From Microvenator marinus (GTDB lineage: Bacteria; Myxococcota_A; Bradymonadia; Bradymonadales; Bradymonadaceae): a stretch of 64,000 nucleotides of DNA. The stretch is from contig NZ_CP042467.1 of assembly GCF_007993755.1 (NCBI RefSeq), forward strand, positions 1,340,001-1,404,000. The letters run 5' to 3'. Below are positions 37,004-47,841 of this stretch, piece by piece. The notes beneath the pieces were generated by a model. That model was not told the DNA's origin. It did no database searches and worked only from the letters and a program-made list of their open reading frames with translations. The translations under genes were made by a program, and so were the position numbers. The stretch's first letter is position 1. Each line of letters begins with the position of its first letter.

Positions 37004-38122
37004 ATGAAATTTTTGATCGCAATTGCTCTCCTATCGCTTTCCAGCTGTGCGGTTCATCACCACCATCACTACCCCGATGCACCTCAAACATCGGCAGAGC
37101 CTGAGTACGGAAACACCGACGAACTCTATGCCGACGAACAAGATTACGTTGACGACGACGAGGAACCCGATTCACCCGCGGTGGCCTATCCGGAAGACAT
37201 GCCGGAAGAGGAAGCTGAACCTACGACACACCAACCAGAGTATCCGCAATATGAGCCGGAAGAGACTCGGACTGCGAACCAACCGAAAGTGCCTTCGGTT
37301 CTACAAAATTGTGATGTCGAGAACTTTGAGACCGGTTGGATAGTGGCCAAATGTGGTTCAGCTGAACTCTTCGTTCAGACAGGTCCAGCGGCCCGCGGAA
37401 GCTACTATGAACTCTCAAACTTTGCGGCCACGTACGCGACGATGGTCACTAACCAAGAGACAGCCTACTGGGGAAAACGCAGCGCTATCAGCGTGAATGG
37501 GGCTCGTGGAGAATCCACCGAATACCAATTCCGAGCCATGAAACCGGGGCTCTTCGGAGGGGGCACGGTTGATAAGGATGGCGAAATCATTGCTCACGGC
37601 ATATTCACCACCGCCAAGACCCAACACGGGAAGGCGGGAATGCTCTGTTTAACCTACGGTTCTGCGGATAAGGCTTCGTGTCAGCGATACTTCAATGCGT
37701 TGGGCAAAGACCTCAAGGAGCTCGGACGCAAGAACGGCCCCGTAATGGTCGGCGGCGTAGCCCTTCGAAGTGAGGGCAAGTGCCACTTCCTGCGTCCTCG
37801 CGAACTTGCGTGCTCCAATGGTTCTCTGACGTGGCAAGGCGGGTCGCGCCAAGCACTAGAGAACCTGGTAGAAACCACCATCGCAAAGTGGACTGATGAC
37901 CACGGCATTGCTGGGTTTTACAACCCGCATCTTGTCACAAAATGCACAATTGCCGGCCAAACAAGCACCTGCCATGAGGTTCGATTCCAAGGCGTCATGA
38001 GTACACCTGCCGAGATCCGGCATGCGACGTTGCTCGAACACCAGAGTCTTGCGGTGATGTGTACCTACTCTACTCAGGAGTCTGCTCCTCCACCGTGTAC
38101 AAAATTCTTCGGCAAGTCCTGA
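37004..38122 (+). CDS. Lipoprotein with His run and acidic linker
   Basis: 372 residues. Signal MKFLIAIALLSLSSC with lipobox Cys 15, followed at once by AVHHHHHYP and about 80 residues rich in Glu, Asp, Pro and Tyr. From about residue 100 a folded domain has several Cys (QNCDVENF, VAKCGSAELF, GMLCLTYG, TKCTIAGQTSTCHEV, MCTYSTQ) that could form disulfides. No family recognised. The five-His run next to the lipidated Cys could bind Ni, Zn or Cu, but this is inference only. Confidence 0.7.
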   Translation: MKFLIAIALLSLSSCAVHHHHHYPDAPQTSAEPEYGNTDELYADEQDYVDDDEEPDSPAVAYPEDMPEEEAEPTTHQPEYPQYEPEETRTANQPKVPSVLQNCDVENFETGWIVAKCGSAELFVQTGPAARGSYYELSNFAATYATMVTNQETAYWGKRSAISVNGARGESTEYQFRAMKPGLFGGGTVDKDGEIIAHGIFTTAKTQHGKAGMLCLTYGSADKASCQRYFNALGKDLKELGRKNGPVMVGGVALRSEGKCHFLRPRELACSNGSLTWQGGSRQALENLVETTIAKWTDDHGIAGFYNPHLVTKCTIAGQTSTCHEVRFQGVMSTPAEIRHATLLEHQSLAVMCTYSTQESAPPPCTKFFGKS

Positions 38123-38213
38123 GGGCATGATTCAGATCACAATAGGTGAAACCAGACTTGGCTAGGCTCCGCGCCGTGGCACCACGCCACTAATATCATT
38201 GAGGAGTCCAGAT

Positions 38214-38885
38214 ATGCTGAGCAAACGAGCAACCGTCAACGAAATTGCCGCTGAATACCCAGTCAGTACCCGAATCTTTCAGCGCCACAAGATTAACTTC
38301 TGCTGCGGAGGCAGTGTTCCACTCGCAGAAGCATGTGCAAACAAGGGTATCGAAGTTCAAACGGTGGTGGCTGAAATCGAGCGTGAAATAGAACTCGCAA
38401 GCCCCGAGGAGCTTGAGACATGGCTGAACAGGCCCACGGGTGAGTTGATTGAGCATATTCTGACGAAGTACCATCGCCCTCTCGACGACGCTCTGCCGCA
38501 CTTGGAGTTCCTTGCGACCAAAGTGGCTCGTGTTCATGGCGAACTCGACCCTACCCTTCTGGATTTGGCCTACAATGTGGTGCAACTCAAGGAAGAGCTT
38601 GAGTCACATTTCATCAAGGAAGAACAAGTCCTCTTTCCCGCGATTTTGGCCGGGGAGGCCGAAAAGCTGGCGTGCCCAATCGCCGTGATGCTGCGCGATC
38701 ACGAAGACGCAGAGCGACATCTCGAAGCGATTCGAGAGCTCACCCACGATTATCAAAAACCACCGCACGCCTGTGGTTCATGGCGAGCCTTGTGGGATGG
38801 ACTCTATGAGCTCGAACGGTCACTTCAGGAACACATTCACTTGGAAAATACCGTACTTTTTCCTCGGGTTGGTCCACCGGCTTAA
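38214..38885 (+). CDS. ric: Iron-sulfur cluster repair di-iron protein (RIC/YtfE/ScdA)
   Basis: About 223 residues. The N-terminal DUF542 domain has RATVNEIAAEYPVSTRIFQRHKINFCCGG, with the CCGG signature. The hemerythrin-like four-helix domain supplies the di-iron His/Glu ligands (HILTKYHRPL, ESHFIKEEQVLFP, MLRDHEDAERHL, LQEHIHLENTVLFP). RIC proteins repair Fe-S clusters after nitrosative or oxidative damage. The start at 38214 follows TGAGGAG; a TTG at 38199 is less likely. No obvious FNR or NsrR box was found upstream. Confidence 0.95.
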   Translation: MLSKRATVNEIAAEYPVSTRIFQRHKINFCCGGSVPLAEACANKGIEVQTVVAEIEREIELASPEELETWLNRPTGELIEHILTKYHRPLDDALPHLEFLATKVARVHGELDPTLLDLAYNVVQLKEELESHFIKEEQVLFPAILAGEAEKLACPIAVMLRDHEDAERHLEAIRELTHDYQKPPHACGSWRALWDGLYELERSLQEHIHLENTVLFPRVGPPA

Positions 38886-38891
38886 GTGCAT

Positions 38892-40634
38892 CTACGGGCT
38901 TGGTTCTCCAACCCGCAGGAAGGAACCAAGCCTCTTGGCACCCAAGTCTTCTGAGAATTGGCCGCGCTCATACACAACGTGGCCCGAGATGAGTGTCGCG
39001 ACTACAGCGTCGTCGTTGCGACGAACCATTCGTTCCAAGCCCCCCATCATCTCCATCGGTGCCTCATGGTACCCGCCGAGCGAGTCGTCTAACCCGTCTG
39101 GGTTCACAATGACAAGGTCCGCGCGATCGTCCGGACAGATATAGCCCGCATCAATTTGGTACCAATCGGCGAGTTCTCCAGTCACTTTACGAATCGCCTT
39201 TTCGATAGGGATGACGGGCGTTTTTGCACGTTCCGCATCCCAAACGGACTTGAGGTAGTAGAGGGCAAAATTGTAGAATGCCATATTGCGAACATGCGCA
39301 CCCGCATCGGAAAAACTCACGTGGACACTCTTATCGCTGGCGAGTTTCACGAGCTTTTCAGACCGGTGATTTGCGATGGTGGTCTTCCACCGAAGCTTAG
39401 TTCCGTGCTCCACTACGAGGTCCAAAAACGCATCTACCGGATGTAGTTTTTGTTCATCTGCAACTTCGCCAAAGGTCTTTCCAACCCAAGTTTCATCGGG
39501 GCATTCCACAATAGTGGCATCGTAGAAATCGCGATGCCAAACTCTGGGAGACCACCGCTTTTCATAGTCTCGACGGAACTCTCTCCGATAGTCCTCGTCT
39601 TTGAGCAGCTCGTTTCTCTCCAGCTCATCGGCGAGGTGCAGTGCGGCCTCACCTGCCCCAAACTCTTCGAAGACCACAAGGTCCATTCCGTCCGCATACA
39701 CTTCAAAAGGCATGGGTACCGTCTGCCACTTCAGGTCCGCGCCCAGAAGCTTGTTCCACCAACCCGTGGTGGTCGTCACAAGTGTGGACAGCCACGGATC
39801 GGCCTTGGTATCAGCTGCCGAGATGAGGGTCACCTTGAGTGGGCGCCGAACCCAAAAACTGGCCGTTTCAGCTAGAAACGCAAAAACATTGTACTTCGTC
39901 GTGATATTGGGCGCGCTTTGAAGGATTCGCCCACGCTTCCTCAGTATCTTGTGGAAATGCCGATATTCAGCCCAGGTCGCATAGGTCGAGGGCAATTTGC
40001 TGGACGTAAACCGCTCGCCGCCAACCTTGTCCCAGGGGTTGGTCATGGTGGACATCCCCAGATATCCCGCGTCGAGCGCCTCGTTAAGCCAGGCCTCCAT
40101 TTGCGCCAATTCCTCTTTGCTCGGCCGAACACTTGCGTCCACCGACCTTCCAAGCCCCATCGCAGCGCAACGCATATCCGAGTGACCCAGGAAACACGCC
40201 ACGTTTGGTCCAAGCGGCCTACTCTCAAGTCCCTCGATATACTCCTTTGGAGACGTCCACGTTTTGTACTTCTCCAAGGCTGGGAGCACGTGTTCACGCG
40301 GGAGCGCTTCGACCCTCGTGAAGAAATCCGCGCAATCTTCGGGCGGGCTCAAAATGGTACTCAAGGAACAAGACCCGATGCACACCGTGGTCACGCCATG
40401 CCTGACGGACTCGTGCAGTCCCGGGCCAGCCAAAATCTCAGCGTCATAGTGCGTATGGGTATCCAGAAACCCTGGCATTACCCAACACCCTTTGGCATCA
40501 ATCACCTTGTCGAATTGCGCTTCATCAACCTCGTCTGCAAACTCATGAATCCGGCCCGCCTTGATGATGATATTGGTCCTGAAACCGGGTTCACCCGTTC
40601 CGTCGAAAACTAAACCATCCTTGACGAGAATCAT
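38892..40634 (-). CDS. N-acyl-D-amino-acid deacylase family amidohydrolase
   Basis: 580 residues, amidohydrolase-3 type: GLVFDGTGEPGFRTNIIIKAGRI at the N-terminus, metal-binding WVMPGFLDTHTHYDAE, GVTTVCIGSCSLS (the GNCG-like loop of D-aminoacylases), and SDAGAHVRNMAFYNFALYYL near the C-terminus. It would hydrolyse N-acyl-D-amino acids or related amides in the cytoplasm. Substrate uncertain. Start at 40634 after AGAGGAAT; the frame extends to 40667. It ends 6 nt from the convergent ric gene. Confidence 0.9.
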   Translation of the reverse strand: MILVKDGLVFDGTGEPGFRTNIIIKAGRIHEFADEVDEAQFDKVIDAKGCWVMPGFLDTHTHYDAEILAGPGLHESVRHGVTTVCIGSCSLSTILSPPEDCADFFTRVEALPREHVLPALEKYKTWTSPKEYIEGLESRPLGPNVACFLGHSDMRCAAMGLGRSVDASVRPSKEELAQMEAWLNEALDAGYLGMSTMTNPWDKVGGERFTSSKLPSTYATWAEYRHFHKILRKRGRILQSAPNITTKYNVFAFLAETASFWVRRPLKVTLISAADTKADPWLSTLVTTTTGWWNKLLGADLKWQTVPMPFEVYADGMDLVVFEEFGAGEAALHLADELERNELLKDEDYRREFRRDYEKRWSPRVWHRDFYDATIVECPDETWVGKTFGEVADEQKLHPVDAFLDLVVEHGTKLRWKTTIANHRSEKLVKLASDKSVHVSFSDAGAHVRNMAFYNFALYYLKSVWDAERAKTPVIPIEKAIRKVTGELADWYQIDAGYICPDDRADLVIVNPDGLDDSLGGYHEAPMEMMGGLERMVRRNDDAVVATLISGHVVYERGQFSEDLGAKRLGSFLRVGEPSP

Positions 40635-40726
40635 GATTCCTCTGTGCGACTCGGGCTCTGAAAACATTCGATTTACACAAGTATAAGGAATCGCGCCTCT
40701 TTAGCCAATTGTCAGCTTTATTTGGG

Positions 40727-43700
40727 TCATGTCAAAGAGGGGCTCTTCCTAAGAATCTCACTTAGACGATCAAGGAAGGTATACACCACGGGAATTACGA
40801 TGAGGGTTAGGAACGTGGACGTTACGAGGCCCCCAATCACAGCAACGGCCATGGGCGCTCGAACCTCACCGCCAGAAGACATTGCGAGCGCTACTGGCAT
40901 CATTCCTCCAATCATGGCCGCGGTCGTCATGAGGATTGGTCTAAGGCGGACGGTACCGGCTTTGACCAAAGCCTCGAACCTATCAAGTCCCTCAGCCCTC
41001 AACACGTTGGTATAGTCCACCATCAAGACGGCATTCTTCGTCACCAGACCCATCAACATGATGAAGCCAATCATAGTGAAAATACTCATTGGCATGCCAA
41101 AAATGACCAGCGCTCCGAACGCACCGATGAGCGAAAGCGGAAGAGAAACCATGATAGTTAACGGATGTATCCAACTCTCAAACTGCGCGGCTAGAATCAG
41201 ATAGATCAGAACAATCGCTAGAATCAACGCCTCGATCATGTAGCCAAGGGTCTCCTCGAGGTTCTTTGATGTACCCGAAAGCGCACCCGAGACCCCATCG
41301 GGACTGACTTCTTCTACTATTGTCCCGACCTCCTGCATGGCAGCACCTAGCGCAATGCCATCCAAGTTGGCGAAGATTGTGATTTGGCGCTGACGGTTCA
41401 TTCGCTCGATCTGGGCAGGCCCCAGTGTATCTTTGACTTCCACGAAATTCGAGAGTGGGACGAGCTGACCTGTCTTTCGCGACCTGACCTTCAACCCCAA
41501 AATTTGGCCTGGATCGTGCCGCAATGACTCATCCATTCTTACCTTAACCTCGAATCGCTCTCCATCAGTCGCAATTTCGGTAGCCTTGTCTCCTGCGTAG
41601 AGCATCCGAATCGCCAGTGCGATATCTGCCACAGGCACACCGAGGTCTGCGGCACGTACGCGGTCGATAGCAACGCTTAGCTCCGGCTTTCCAGGTCGAG
41701 AAGACTTGTCTACATCTACATAGACTCCGGCCTCTAGCATTCGGTCGATGACTCTATCAGCCGTCGCATCAAGGCTTTCCATATCATTTCCCTGCAGCAC
41801 GTATTGCAGAGTGGCCTGACGTCCGGAACCGCTAGAGACGTTTGCCAACGGTTCAATGGCGTATGTCCCTGGAAACCCACTTATCCTCTCTCGAAAGTAC
41901 CGAATAGCTTCCTCCTGAGAGAATTCGCGCGATTTCGAGTCGAGGATCTCCACGTGAATCGTCCCCTTGTTGACCTGCCCCTGAACCCCGCCTCCAATGG
42001 TAGCAAGCGTAAGTTCAACGCCAGGAGACTCCCGGATAGTAGACGCGACATCTTCCATGATCTGAATCGTGTCCTCCAATCGCGTCCCTGGAGGATATTC
42101 GGCAAACACGATGAACTCACCTCTGTCTTCGGCAGGCGTGAATTCCACGGGCAGTTTCGTGAAGAGTCCAAGGGAGAAGACAAATGCGCCTAGCGCCAGC
42201 GCCAACACCACAAAAGGATGAGAAAGAGATTTGCGAGCAAGCGCCTCGTAGCCTCGATCCAACGCCTCAAGAATACGTTCCAAAAATGCACCTATTCTTC
42301 CGGGTTTGTGATGGGCTTCTTTGAGGACACGGGCAGAGAGCATTGGAGTTAGAGTCAATGCCACAAAGAGAGACATCGCCACGGCAAACGCTACCGTGAG
42401 TCCGAACTGAAAGAAGAATCTGCCGATGATGCCTTTCATCATGGCAACCGGAACGAACACAGCCACGATCGAAAGCGTGATGGCGAGCACAGCAAGCGCA
42501 ATCTCTTTGGTGCCCTCCTGTGCCGCCTCCCAAGCAGACTTTCCCATCTCCATATGGCGGTGGATGTTTTCAATGACCACGATCGCGTCATCGATGAGAA
42601 TTCCGATGGAGAGCGTGAGAGCCAACATCGTCAAGGTGTTGAAAGTAAAGCCCATGACATAGATGAAGAAGACTGTGGCGATGACCGATGTTGGCAGAGC
42701 AAGCGCCGAAACGAGCGTTGCTCGCCAATCTCTCAGGAAGAAGAGGATGATAAGAATGGCCAAGATCGCGCCGAAAACCAGGTCAAACTGAACGTCACCG
42801 ATGGTTCGCTCGATGAAAACCGAGTTATCGACCGGCATGTCCAAAGTCCAACCCTCAGGCAGCGCCCTGGTAATCTCCTCGACCTCGGAGCGCGCATTCC
42901 GCGCCACTTCGACTGTGTTGGCGCCGGACTGCTTGGTGACCGTGATGGTCACGGCTGATGTTCCATTTAGCGAAGCGTGCGAGCGCTTCTCCTCAGATGT
43001 ATCGAGGACTTTCGCCACGTCGCTGATCCTCACCGCACGCCCGTCTTGGGAAGCGATGATAAGCTGCCCGATTGCCTGGGCTGAGTGAACTTCACCCACG
43101 GTCTTCAGGCCAAACTCGGTGGTCGCAGTGATGATACGTCCACCCGGCAACTCCACGTTTTGAGCCTGCAGAGTGCTGGCAACGTCAGTCACGCTCAATC
43201 CGAAAGATTCGAGCGCAATTGGATTGATATCGACGTGAAACTCCCTTTCACTTCCACCCACAATATCAATATTACCGACTCCCTGGATCTTCTGGAGTCT
43301 CGCTTTCACCTCATCTTCCGCGAAGTTCGTGAGTTCTCGGGTCTCGACAGGTGCGGAGAGCACGAGAGAAATGATGGGCTGAGCCCCGAGGTCAAGCTTT
43401 TGGATAACCGGGGCTTCTACACCTTCTGGAAGCTGAGCAAGAATTGACGCGACCTTGTCGCGAACATCCTGAGCTGCCTGGTCACCGTTGACCTCTAGCG
43501 CGAACTGAGCAACGACCACGGCCACGTTTTCCGAGCTCGTTGAACGCAATTCTTCGAGACCACTTACCCCGTTGATCGCCTCTTCAAGCGGTTCAACAAC
43601 GCGAGATTCAATCGTTAAAGGGTCAGCTCCAGGATAAACAGCCGTGACCGTTACCACCGGAACATCCACATCGGGGTAGAGATCGACACCAACTTTGTTG

Positions 43701-43786
43701 TAAGCCCAGCCACCAAAGACAACGAGCATCAACATCAAGACGCTTGTGAATACGGGTCGGCGAATCGTTAAGTCAATGAGGTTCAT
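40727..43786 (-). CDS. RND efflux permease (HAE1/AcrB type)
   Basis: 1019 residues, the normal size. N-terminus [29 protein letters not shown] with the first helix, two large periplasmic loops, 12 expected helices, and the proton-relay Asp pair in [21 protein letters not shown]. The C-terminal block ([28 protein letters not shown] and [15 protein letters not shown]) is typical of AcrB/MexB. It exports hydrophobic compounds or drugs across both membranes with the adaptor and TolC genes upstream. The start overlaps the adaptor stop by ATGA. Confidence 0.97.
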   Translation of the reverse strand: MNLIDLTIRRPVFTSVLMLMLVVFGGWAYNKVGVDLYPDVDVPVVTVTAVYPGADPLTIESRVVEPLEEAINGVSGLEELRSTSSENVAVVVAQFALEVNGDQAAQDVRDKVASILAQLPEGVEAPVIQKLDLGAQPIISLVLSAPVETRELTNFAEDEVKARLQKIQGVGNIDIVGGSEREFHVDINPIALESFGLSVTDVASTLQAQNVELPGGRIITATTEFGLKTVGEVHSAQAIGQLIIASQDGRAVRISDVAKVLDTSEEKRSHASLNGTSAVTITVTKQSGANTVEVARNARSEVEEITRALPEGWTLDMPVDNSVFIERTIGDVQFDLVFGAILAILIILFFLRDWRATLVSALALPTSVIATVFFIYVMGFTFNTLTMLALTLSIGILIDDAIVVIENIHRHMEMGKSAWEAAQEGTKEIALAVLAITLSIVAVFVPVAMMKGIIGRFFFQFGLTVAFAVAMSLFVALTLTPMLSARVLKEAHHKPGRIGAFLERILEALDRGYEALARKSLSHPFVVLALALGAFVFSLGLFTKLPVEFTPAEDRGEFIVFAEYPPGTRLEDTIQIMEDVASTIRESPGVELTLATIGGGVQGQVNKGTIHVEILDSKSREFSQEEAIRYFRERISGFPGTYAIEPLANVSSGSGRQATLQYVLQGNDMESLDATADRVIDRMLEAGVYVDVDKSSRPGKPELSVAIDRVRAADLGVPVADIALAIRMLYAGDKATEIATDGERFEVKVRMDESLRHDPGQILGLKVRSRKTGQLVPLSNFVEVKDTLGPAQIERMNRQRQITIFANLDGIALGAAMQEVGTIVEEVSPDGVSGALSGTSKNLEETLGYMIEALILAIVLIYLILAAQFESWIHPLTIMVSLPLSLIGAFGALVIFGMPMSIFTMIGFIMLMGLVTKNAVLMVDYTNVLRAEGLDRFEALVKAGTVRLRPILMTTAAMIGGMMPVALAMSSGGEVRAPMAVAVIGGLVTSTFLTLIVIPVVYTFLDRLSEILRKSPSLT

Positions 43787-44652
43787 CGCTGGCCTCCGAT
43801 TGTAGCTTCAACGAACATTCCCGGTCTGAGTTCTAGGTCTGTATTTTCGAGTTCCATTAGTGCTGCAAAGGACCGGGTTCCCGGCTTGATTAAGGGGTTG
43901 ATGCTCTCCACTTTCGCGTTCAGGGACTTTCCTGCAGACGGCACTCTGAGCGTGATATCTTGTCCAATGGTCACCCGGGCAAGGTATGACTCCGGAACTT
44001 CTATCCTGGCGCGAAGTCTCGAGATTTCGGCGAGCTCAATCAGTGCCGTTGGACCTGCAGCGGCAAAGTCGCCTTCCGAGACGGCCACCCGTGTGACCAC
44101 CGCATCGTACGGCGCCGAGACTTTGGAGTCTGACAACATGTTTCGTGCCATTTGCACTCCAACTTCTGCCTCGGCGACCCCGGCGCGAGCAACCTCAAGT
44201 TGACCAGAAATCATGTCAAAATCCGCCTGTGTTGCCGCGTTTCGGTCGAGGAGTTGTTTGGCACGATTAAACTGTTTTTCAAGCATTGCGACTTGCGCTT
44301 CGCCACGTCGCCGCGCTGCTTCAGCTTGCCGAACTCTGAGTCGATAGGTCGCCGGGTCAATTTCAACCAGCACATCGCCTGCTTTGACGACTTGGCCCTC
44401 CTCAACCAAGACCTTTTCAACAACACCACTGACCCCCGCAGCAACTTTGGCGTCCCGATAGGTCTCGACTGTACCGGCGAGCGTGAGGTTTGTGTTGATA
44501 TCACCAGTACCGTTGGCAATTTTACCAATGTTGGGTGTCTGTACTTTCGGTTTGGCAGGTTCGACGTCAACAGGAAGAGACACCTTTTCGCCTTCACCTC
44601 CGCATCCCCAAAGCACAAGAGCCGCTAATATTATCATGGTTCGAATATTCAT
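43783..44652 (-). CDS. RND periplasmic adaptor lipoprotein (MFP)
   Basis: 289 residues. Signal MNIRTMIILAALVLWGC with lipobox Cys, followed by a linker, a split biotinyl-lipoyl domain (GVVEKVLVEEGQVVKAGDVLVEID ... SAPYDAVVTRVAVSEGDFA), a short coiled-coil hairpin (AEAARRRGEAQVAMLEKQFNRAKQLLDRN) and a beta-barrel (IGQDITLRVPSAGKSLNAKVESINP). It bridges the permease and the outer-membrane channel. It is somewhat short, with a short C-terminal region. ATGA overlaps at both ends. Confidence 0.95.
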   Translation of the reverse strand: MNIRTMIILAALVLWGCGGEGEKVSLPVDVEPAKPKVQTPNIGKIANGTGDINTNLTLAGTVETYRDAKVAAGVSGVVEKVLVEEGQVVKAGDVLVEIDPATYRLRVRQAEAARRRGEAQVAMLEKQFNRAKQLLDRNAATQADFDMISGQLEVARAGVAEAEVGVQMARNMLSDSKVSAPYDAVVTRVAVSEGDFAAAGPTALIELAEISRLRARIEVPESYLARVTIGQDITLRVPSAGKSLNAKVESINPLIKPGTRSFAALMELENTDLELRPGMFVEATIGGQR

Positions 44653-46032
44653 CTTAAACTTCCTTCAACTAAGTTCTTGCGAGTCAACGGTCGACCCAAT
44701 GCCCAAATCAATTCACTTCGATGGACAAGAGCCTGATAAAAAGCTGCGTCACGGTTATTGCGTGCTTCCGTAAGGGCGGTTTGCGCAGATAGCAGGTCGG
44801 TTGCCGCAGTCTGACCTGCTTCAAATCGCTCGGTCTCTACGCGATAAGCTTCTTCAGCTTGCGTAGCAGCGACGCCGGCAACCTCGTAGCCTTTCTGCGC
44901 GGCAACATAGTCGAACCACGCTTTTCGAATCTGCAGCCCAATCTGATGTTGCGCCTGAGTTCTTGCTGCCTTGACTTTGATCGAAGTAGCCTCTGCGGCA
45001 TCCACCGCTCGTGAAGTCCTACCCCACTCGAAGAAGGTCCACTCCATGGCAGCCCCTACAAAGAACGTGTTTTCTCCCGCTAGCCCCTGGCCCTGAGCAT
45101 GTTTTGCCTGCGCCAACGCCACTACGTCTGGATAGTAGTTGGCACGCTCCAAGCCCACACCTAAGTCGGCCTGTTGAATGTTTTGTTCCAGGCTCTTGAG
45201 CTCTTCCCTATTCCTCAGTGCCTCGTCGACCAAGGTGTTGATGTCTGTTTCTGGAGCAAGCATCTCCGATGGCTCTATCGCTGCAACATCAAGCCCGGGC
45301 ATGGAAGCGCGTCCCATCGCCACGGAAAGCGCAGATAGAGAAAGAGAAACATTAGCCTCCGCCTCAAAAACACTCTTCTTAGCCGCAGCCAGCGCCACAT
45401 CGAGTCTCAATTTGTCCACATTCTGGGCCGCGCCAAGCTCCACCAAAGTCTGAAGTCGCGATGCCTGGGATTCGAGCTCGGCGACCGAAGCTTCAGCGAC
45501 CTCCAAACTCTTCTTTGCCTGTACCACTCGCCAGTAGGCCACCACAGCGTCTTTCTGGATGCGCCGAGTTAGTGCGTCATTTTGTGTTTTGGCTATCGAC
45601 TCATCCAGCTCCCTAACCTGAGCAGCAAGATAGACGTCCCATAGCGGAGACAGCGGCTGAGTTATGGTAAGAGACGCGTCCCATGTAACCTGGTCGCGAA
45701 TACTCACTGTTCCAGAATTCAAGAAGCCTGAGATAAGGGCTTCATACTCGTTCGATGGCTCAGGAAGCGGTGGTATACCCTCGGCAAGATTCATTTCTAT
45801 GGCATCATTCCAAACCTGTACGCTAGCCGCTGCTTTCAAACTCGGTCCATAGCTGGCGCGAGTTCTTGCACGGTTGGCCCTGGCGATAGCTACGTCGGCA
45901 TCGGCGCCTTCAAGTTCAGGATGCGACTCCACGGAAAGCCGAAGAACGTCCTCTAGATTCAGAGATTGGGCAAATGAAGGGGAAGAAAAAAGTGCCAGGA
46001 AGAGGACTAAGAATCCTTTTGCCGCGCGCCAT
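44649..46032 (-). CDS. TolC-family outer-membrane efflux protein (start disrupted)
   Basis: The body is clearly TolC: LNLEDVLRLSVESHPELEGADADVAIARANRARTRASY and two long helical hairpin repeats (QAELESQASRLQTLVELGA-type and RTQAQHQIGLQIRKAWFDYVAAQKGYEVA). The frame holds the core of a signal peptide (FLVLFLALFSSPSFAQ) but no ATG, GTG or TTG anywhere near it. The ATG at 46032 lies one frame off; dropping one A from the AAAA at 46017-46020 gives MARGKGFLVLFLALFSSPSF, an ideal signal. Either one base is wrong or the start is unusual. The 5' end overlaps the TetR gene. Confidence 0.9.
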
Positions 46033-46606
46033 TCATAAAGATATCCAGTGCTTGTTCGCCGATCGGTTCGGGTGCAGGAGTCTGATTTCGACCCCAGCGC
46101 GTCCCGAGTGCATCTAGAATCCCCGTAAAGACGAGAGCAAGACTCTCCGCCGTGTGGGTCGGACTCAGAACTTCTTCGTCGATCCCCTGCTGCATCACGC
46201 GAGTAAAGTAGCTGATGTGTTGATTCAGGAGTTCGTCTTGATCCGGCGGTCCGACACTTCTGAGCCCCGGAGACGCCGAGTGAACCGCAAAAAAGAAATC
46301 TGGATCCTCCAGAACAAAATTCGTCAGGCGACTCATCACCCAACGAAGTCGATCCTCGAATCGCAATGGTATTGGAGGCTCCTCGGTATAGACCTGCTTC
46401 ATTCGAGACCGGACCTCTACGGCTAGAGCCTGAAGTATGGCGTCCCGATTGGCAAAGTGTTTGTAAAGGGCCGAGGTCGAGTATCCAGCCTCCGTCGAGA
46501 TTTGGTCCACCGTAGCCCCCAATCCATGTTGTCGAAAGGCACGCGCTGCGGCTTCCAGTATACGCGCCCGAGCCTCGGGACCGGACAAGCGTTTCTTCGT
46601 ACTCAC
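46007..46606 (-). CDS. TetR-family regulator of the efflux operon
   Basis: 199 residues. N-terminal HTH: ARARILEAAARAFRQHGLGATVDQISTEAGYSTSALYKHFANRDAIL. The C-terminal ligand domain is AcrR-like in size. GTG start at 46606; an upstream ATG in another frame at 46661 begins a basic stretch but does not join this frame. It is the first gene of the set TetR-TolC-adaptor-permease, all on the minus strand and overlapping, so it probably represses its own operon until an exported compound binds. Confidence 0.93.
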   Translation of the reverse strand: MSTKKRLSGPEARARILEAAARAFRQHGLGATVDQISTEAGYSTSALYKHFANRDAILQALAVEVRSRMKQVYTEEPPIPLRFEDRLRWVMSRLTNFVLEDPDFFFAVHSASPGLRSVGPPDQDELLNQHISYFTRVMQQGIDEEVLSPTHTAESLALVFTGILDALGTRWGRNQTPAPEPIGEQALDIFMNGARQKDS

Positions 46607-46800
46607 GTTCTTGACTCTTCGGTTTGGATTCAGTGTCTGAACCTAGTTTGCGCTTAGACATGTGACAAGCTCTTCTAGTGTAAAAAAGGCAAGGGTATTC
46701 AACTACACATTAAGCGAATCCTTCTTCGCCTAAAGAGAACACATACACACCAACCAAACACTTCGCAAGAGCCAAGTAAATATTTTTTCACCTCGCTTCG

Positions 46801-47841
46801 TTATTTTTCTTCGATGAGGCGTAGCACCAACGGGTCCATCACCTTCCTCCAAACTGGAGGCAAAAAGGCCATGAGGAGCATGGTCGGATAGCCATACGGA
46901 AGTTGCGGACCTTCTTCCGTGGTTCTCAACAAGTGGTACGGCCGGCTAGCCCATGCGTGATGGTCTGCGTGGCGCTGTAGATTGAAGAGCCAATAGTTGC
47001 TGACTCGGTGGTTTGCGTTCCACGAATGGTGCGGTTGAACGCGCTCATACTTGCCCGGAGACTTCTCCTTGCGCATCAATCCGTAGTGTTCCACGTAGTT
47101 AATGGTCTCAAGCAACAAGATCGCAACGGCACTTTGAACCACAAAGAACAAGACACCTTTCGGTCCAAAGAAGAACATAACTCCGCCGTAAATCACTGCC
47201 GTCAAAAGCGTGTAACGGAGCAGTCGATTCTTCAGACTGAACACAGAGATCCCAGCTCTGGCGATCCGCTTCTTTTCGAGCTCTACCGCACTGGTCAAAC
47301 TATCAACGAGGACCCGTGGTAAAAACGCATAAAGGCTTTCGCCAAGCCTTGAGGTGGCCGCATCCAAAGGTGTGGCCACGTGTTTGTGGTGACCAAAAAC
47401 GTGCTCGATACAGAAATGTGGATAGGTGACGCTCAGCATTAGGACTTCGGCCAACCCACGTTCGTGCCACGGTTTGCGGTGCATGAGCTCGTGCGCAATG
47501 GTGATACCTATTCCGCCCGTGAACAGTCCGACCGAGAGCGCAAGTCCAAGCCAATTCAAGCCTTGGCGTCCACCTGCCTCTGACATCGCCCATACCAAGA
47601 CGAAGATCTGCAGCGGCACCCATAGATAAAGGGGCAAGCCGAAGGTGAAGTCGCGGACTGGATTCTTCTTTTCGTGTTCTTCACCAGGGTTCCAGAGGTT
47701 GTGTTCGGTCATCGCATCCGCAACCGGGACGAGCAGGAAGGCGACGAGTGCCGGTAAGATGTTTGCCCAACCGCCAAAATAAATCCCGGCAAATAGTGCA
47801 GGTGCGGTAGCGTAAACGATGAAAAAAGGTGCGAGTTTCAA
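46801..47841 (-). CDS. alkB: Alkane 1-monooxygenase (AlkB family)
   Basis: 346 residues with several membrane helices and all AlkB His motifs: HELMHRKPW, EHVFGHHKHVATPLDAATSRLGESLY, LETINYVEHYGL and LQRHADHHAWASRPYHLL. These bind the di-iron centre that hydroxylates medium-chain alkanes at the terminal carbon using O2 and rubredoxin. No rubredoxin gene lies next to it. The start is TTG at 47841, whose second and third bases lie in the TetR stop (TTGA), with GAGGAGG just upstream inside tetR. Translation is therefore coupled to the regulator. Confidence 0.95.
   Translation of the reverse strand: MKLAPFFIVYATAPALFAGIYFGGWANILPALVAFLLVPVADAMTEHNLWNPGEEHEKKNPVRDFTFGLPLYLWVPLQIFVLVWAMSEAGGRQGLNWLGLALSVGLFTGGIGITIAHELMHRKPWHERGLAEVLMLSVTYPHFCIEHVFGHHKHVATPLDAATSRLGESLYAFLPRVLVDSLTSAVELEKKRIARAGISVFSLKNRLLRYTLLTAVIYGGVMFFFGPKGVLFFVVQSAVAILLLETINYVEHYGLMRKEKSPGKYERVQPHHSWNANHRVSNYWLFNLQRHADHHAWASRPYHLLRTTEEGPQLPYGYPTMLLMAFLPPVWRKVMDPLVLRLIEEK

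Noticed and set aside
46040-46661. TolC frame extended upstream to an ATG at 46661 (MSKRKLGSDTESK...)
   Set aside because: This would give a 670-residue protein whose first 210 residues are an out-of-frame reading of tetR; the basic first 18 residues are probably chance.
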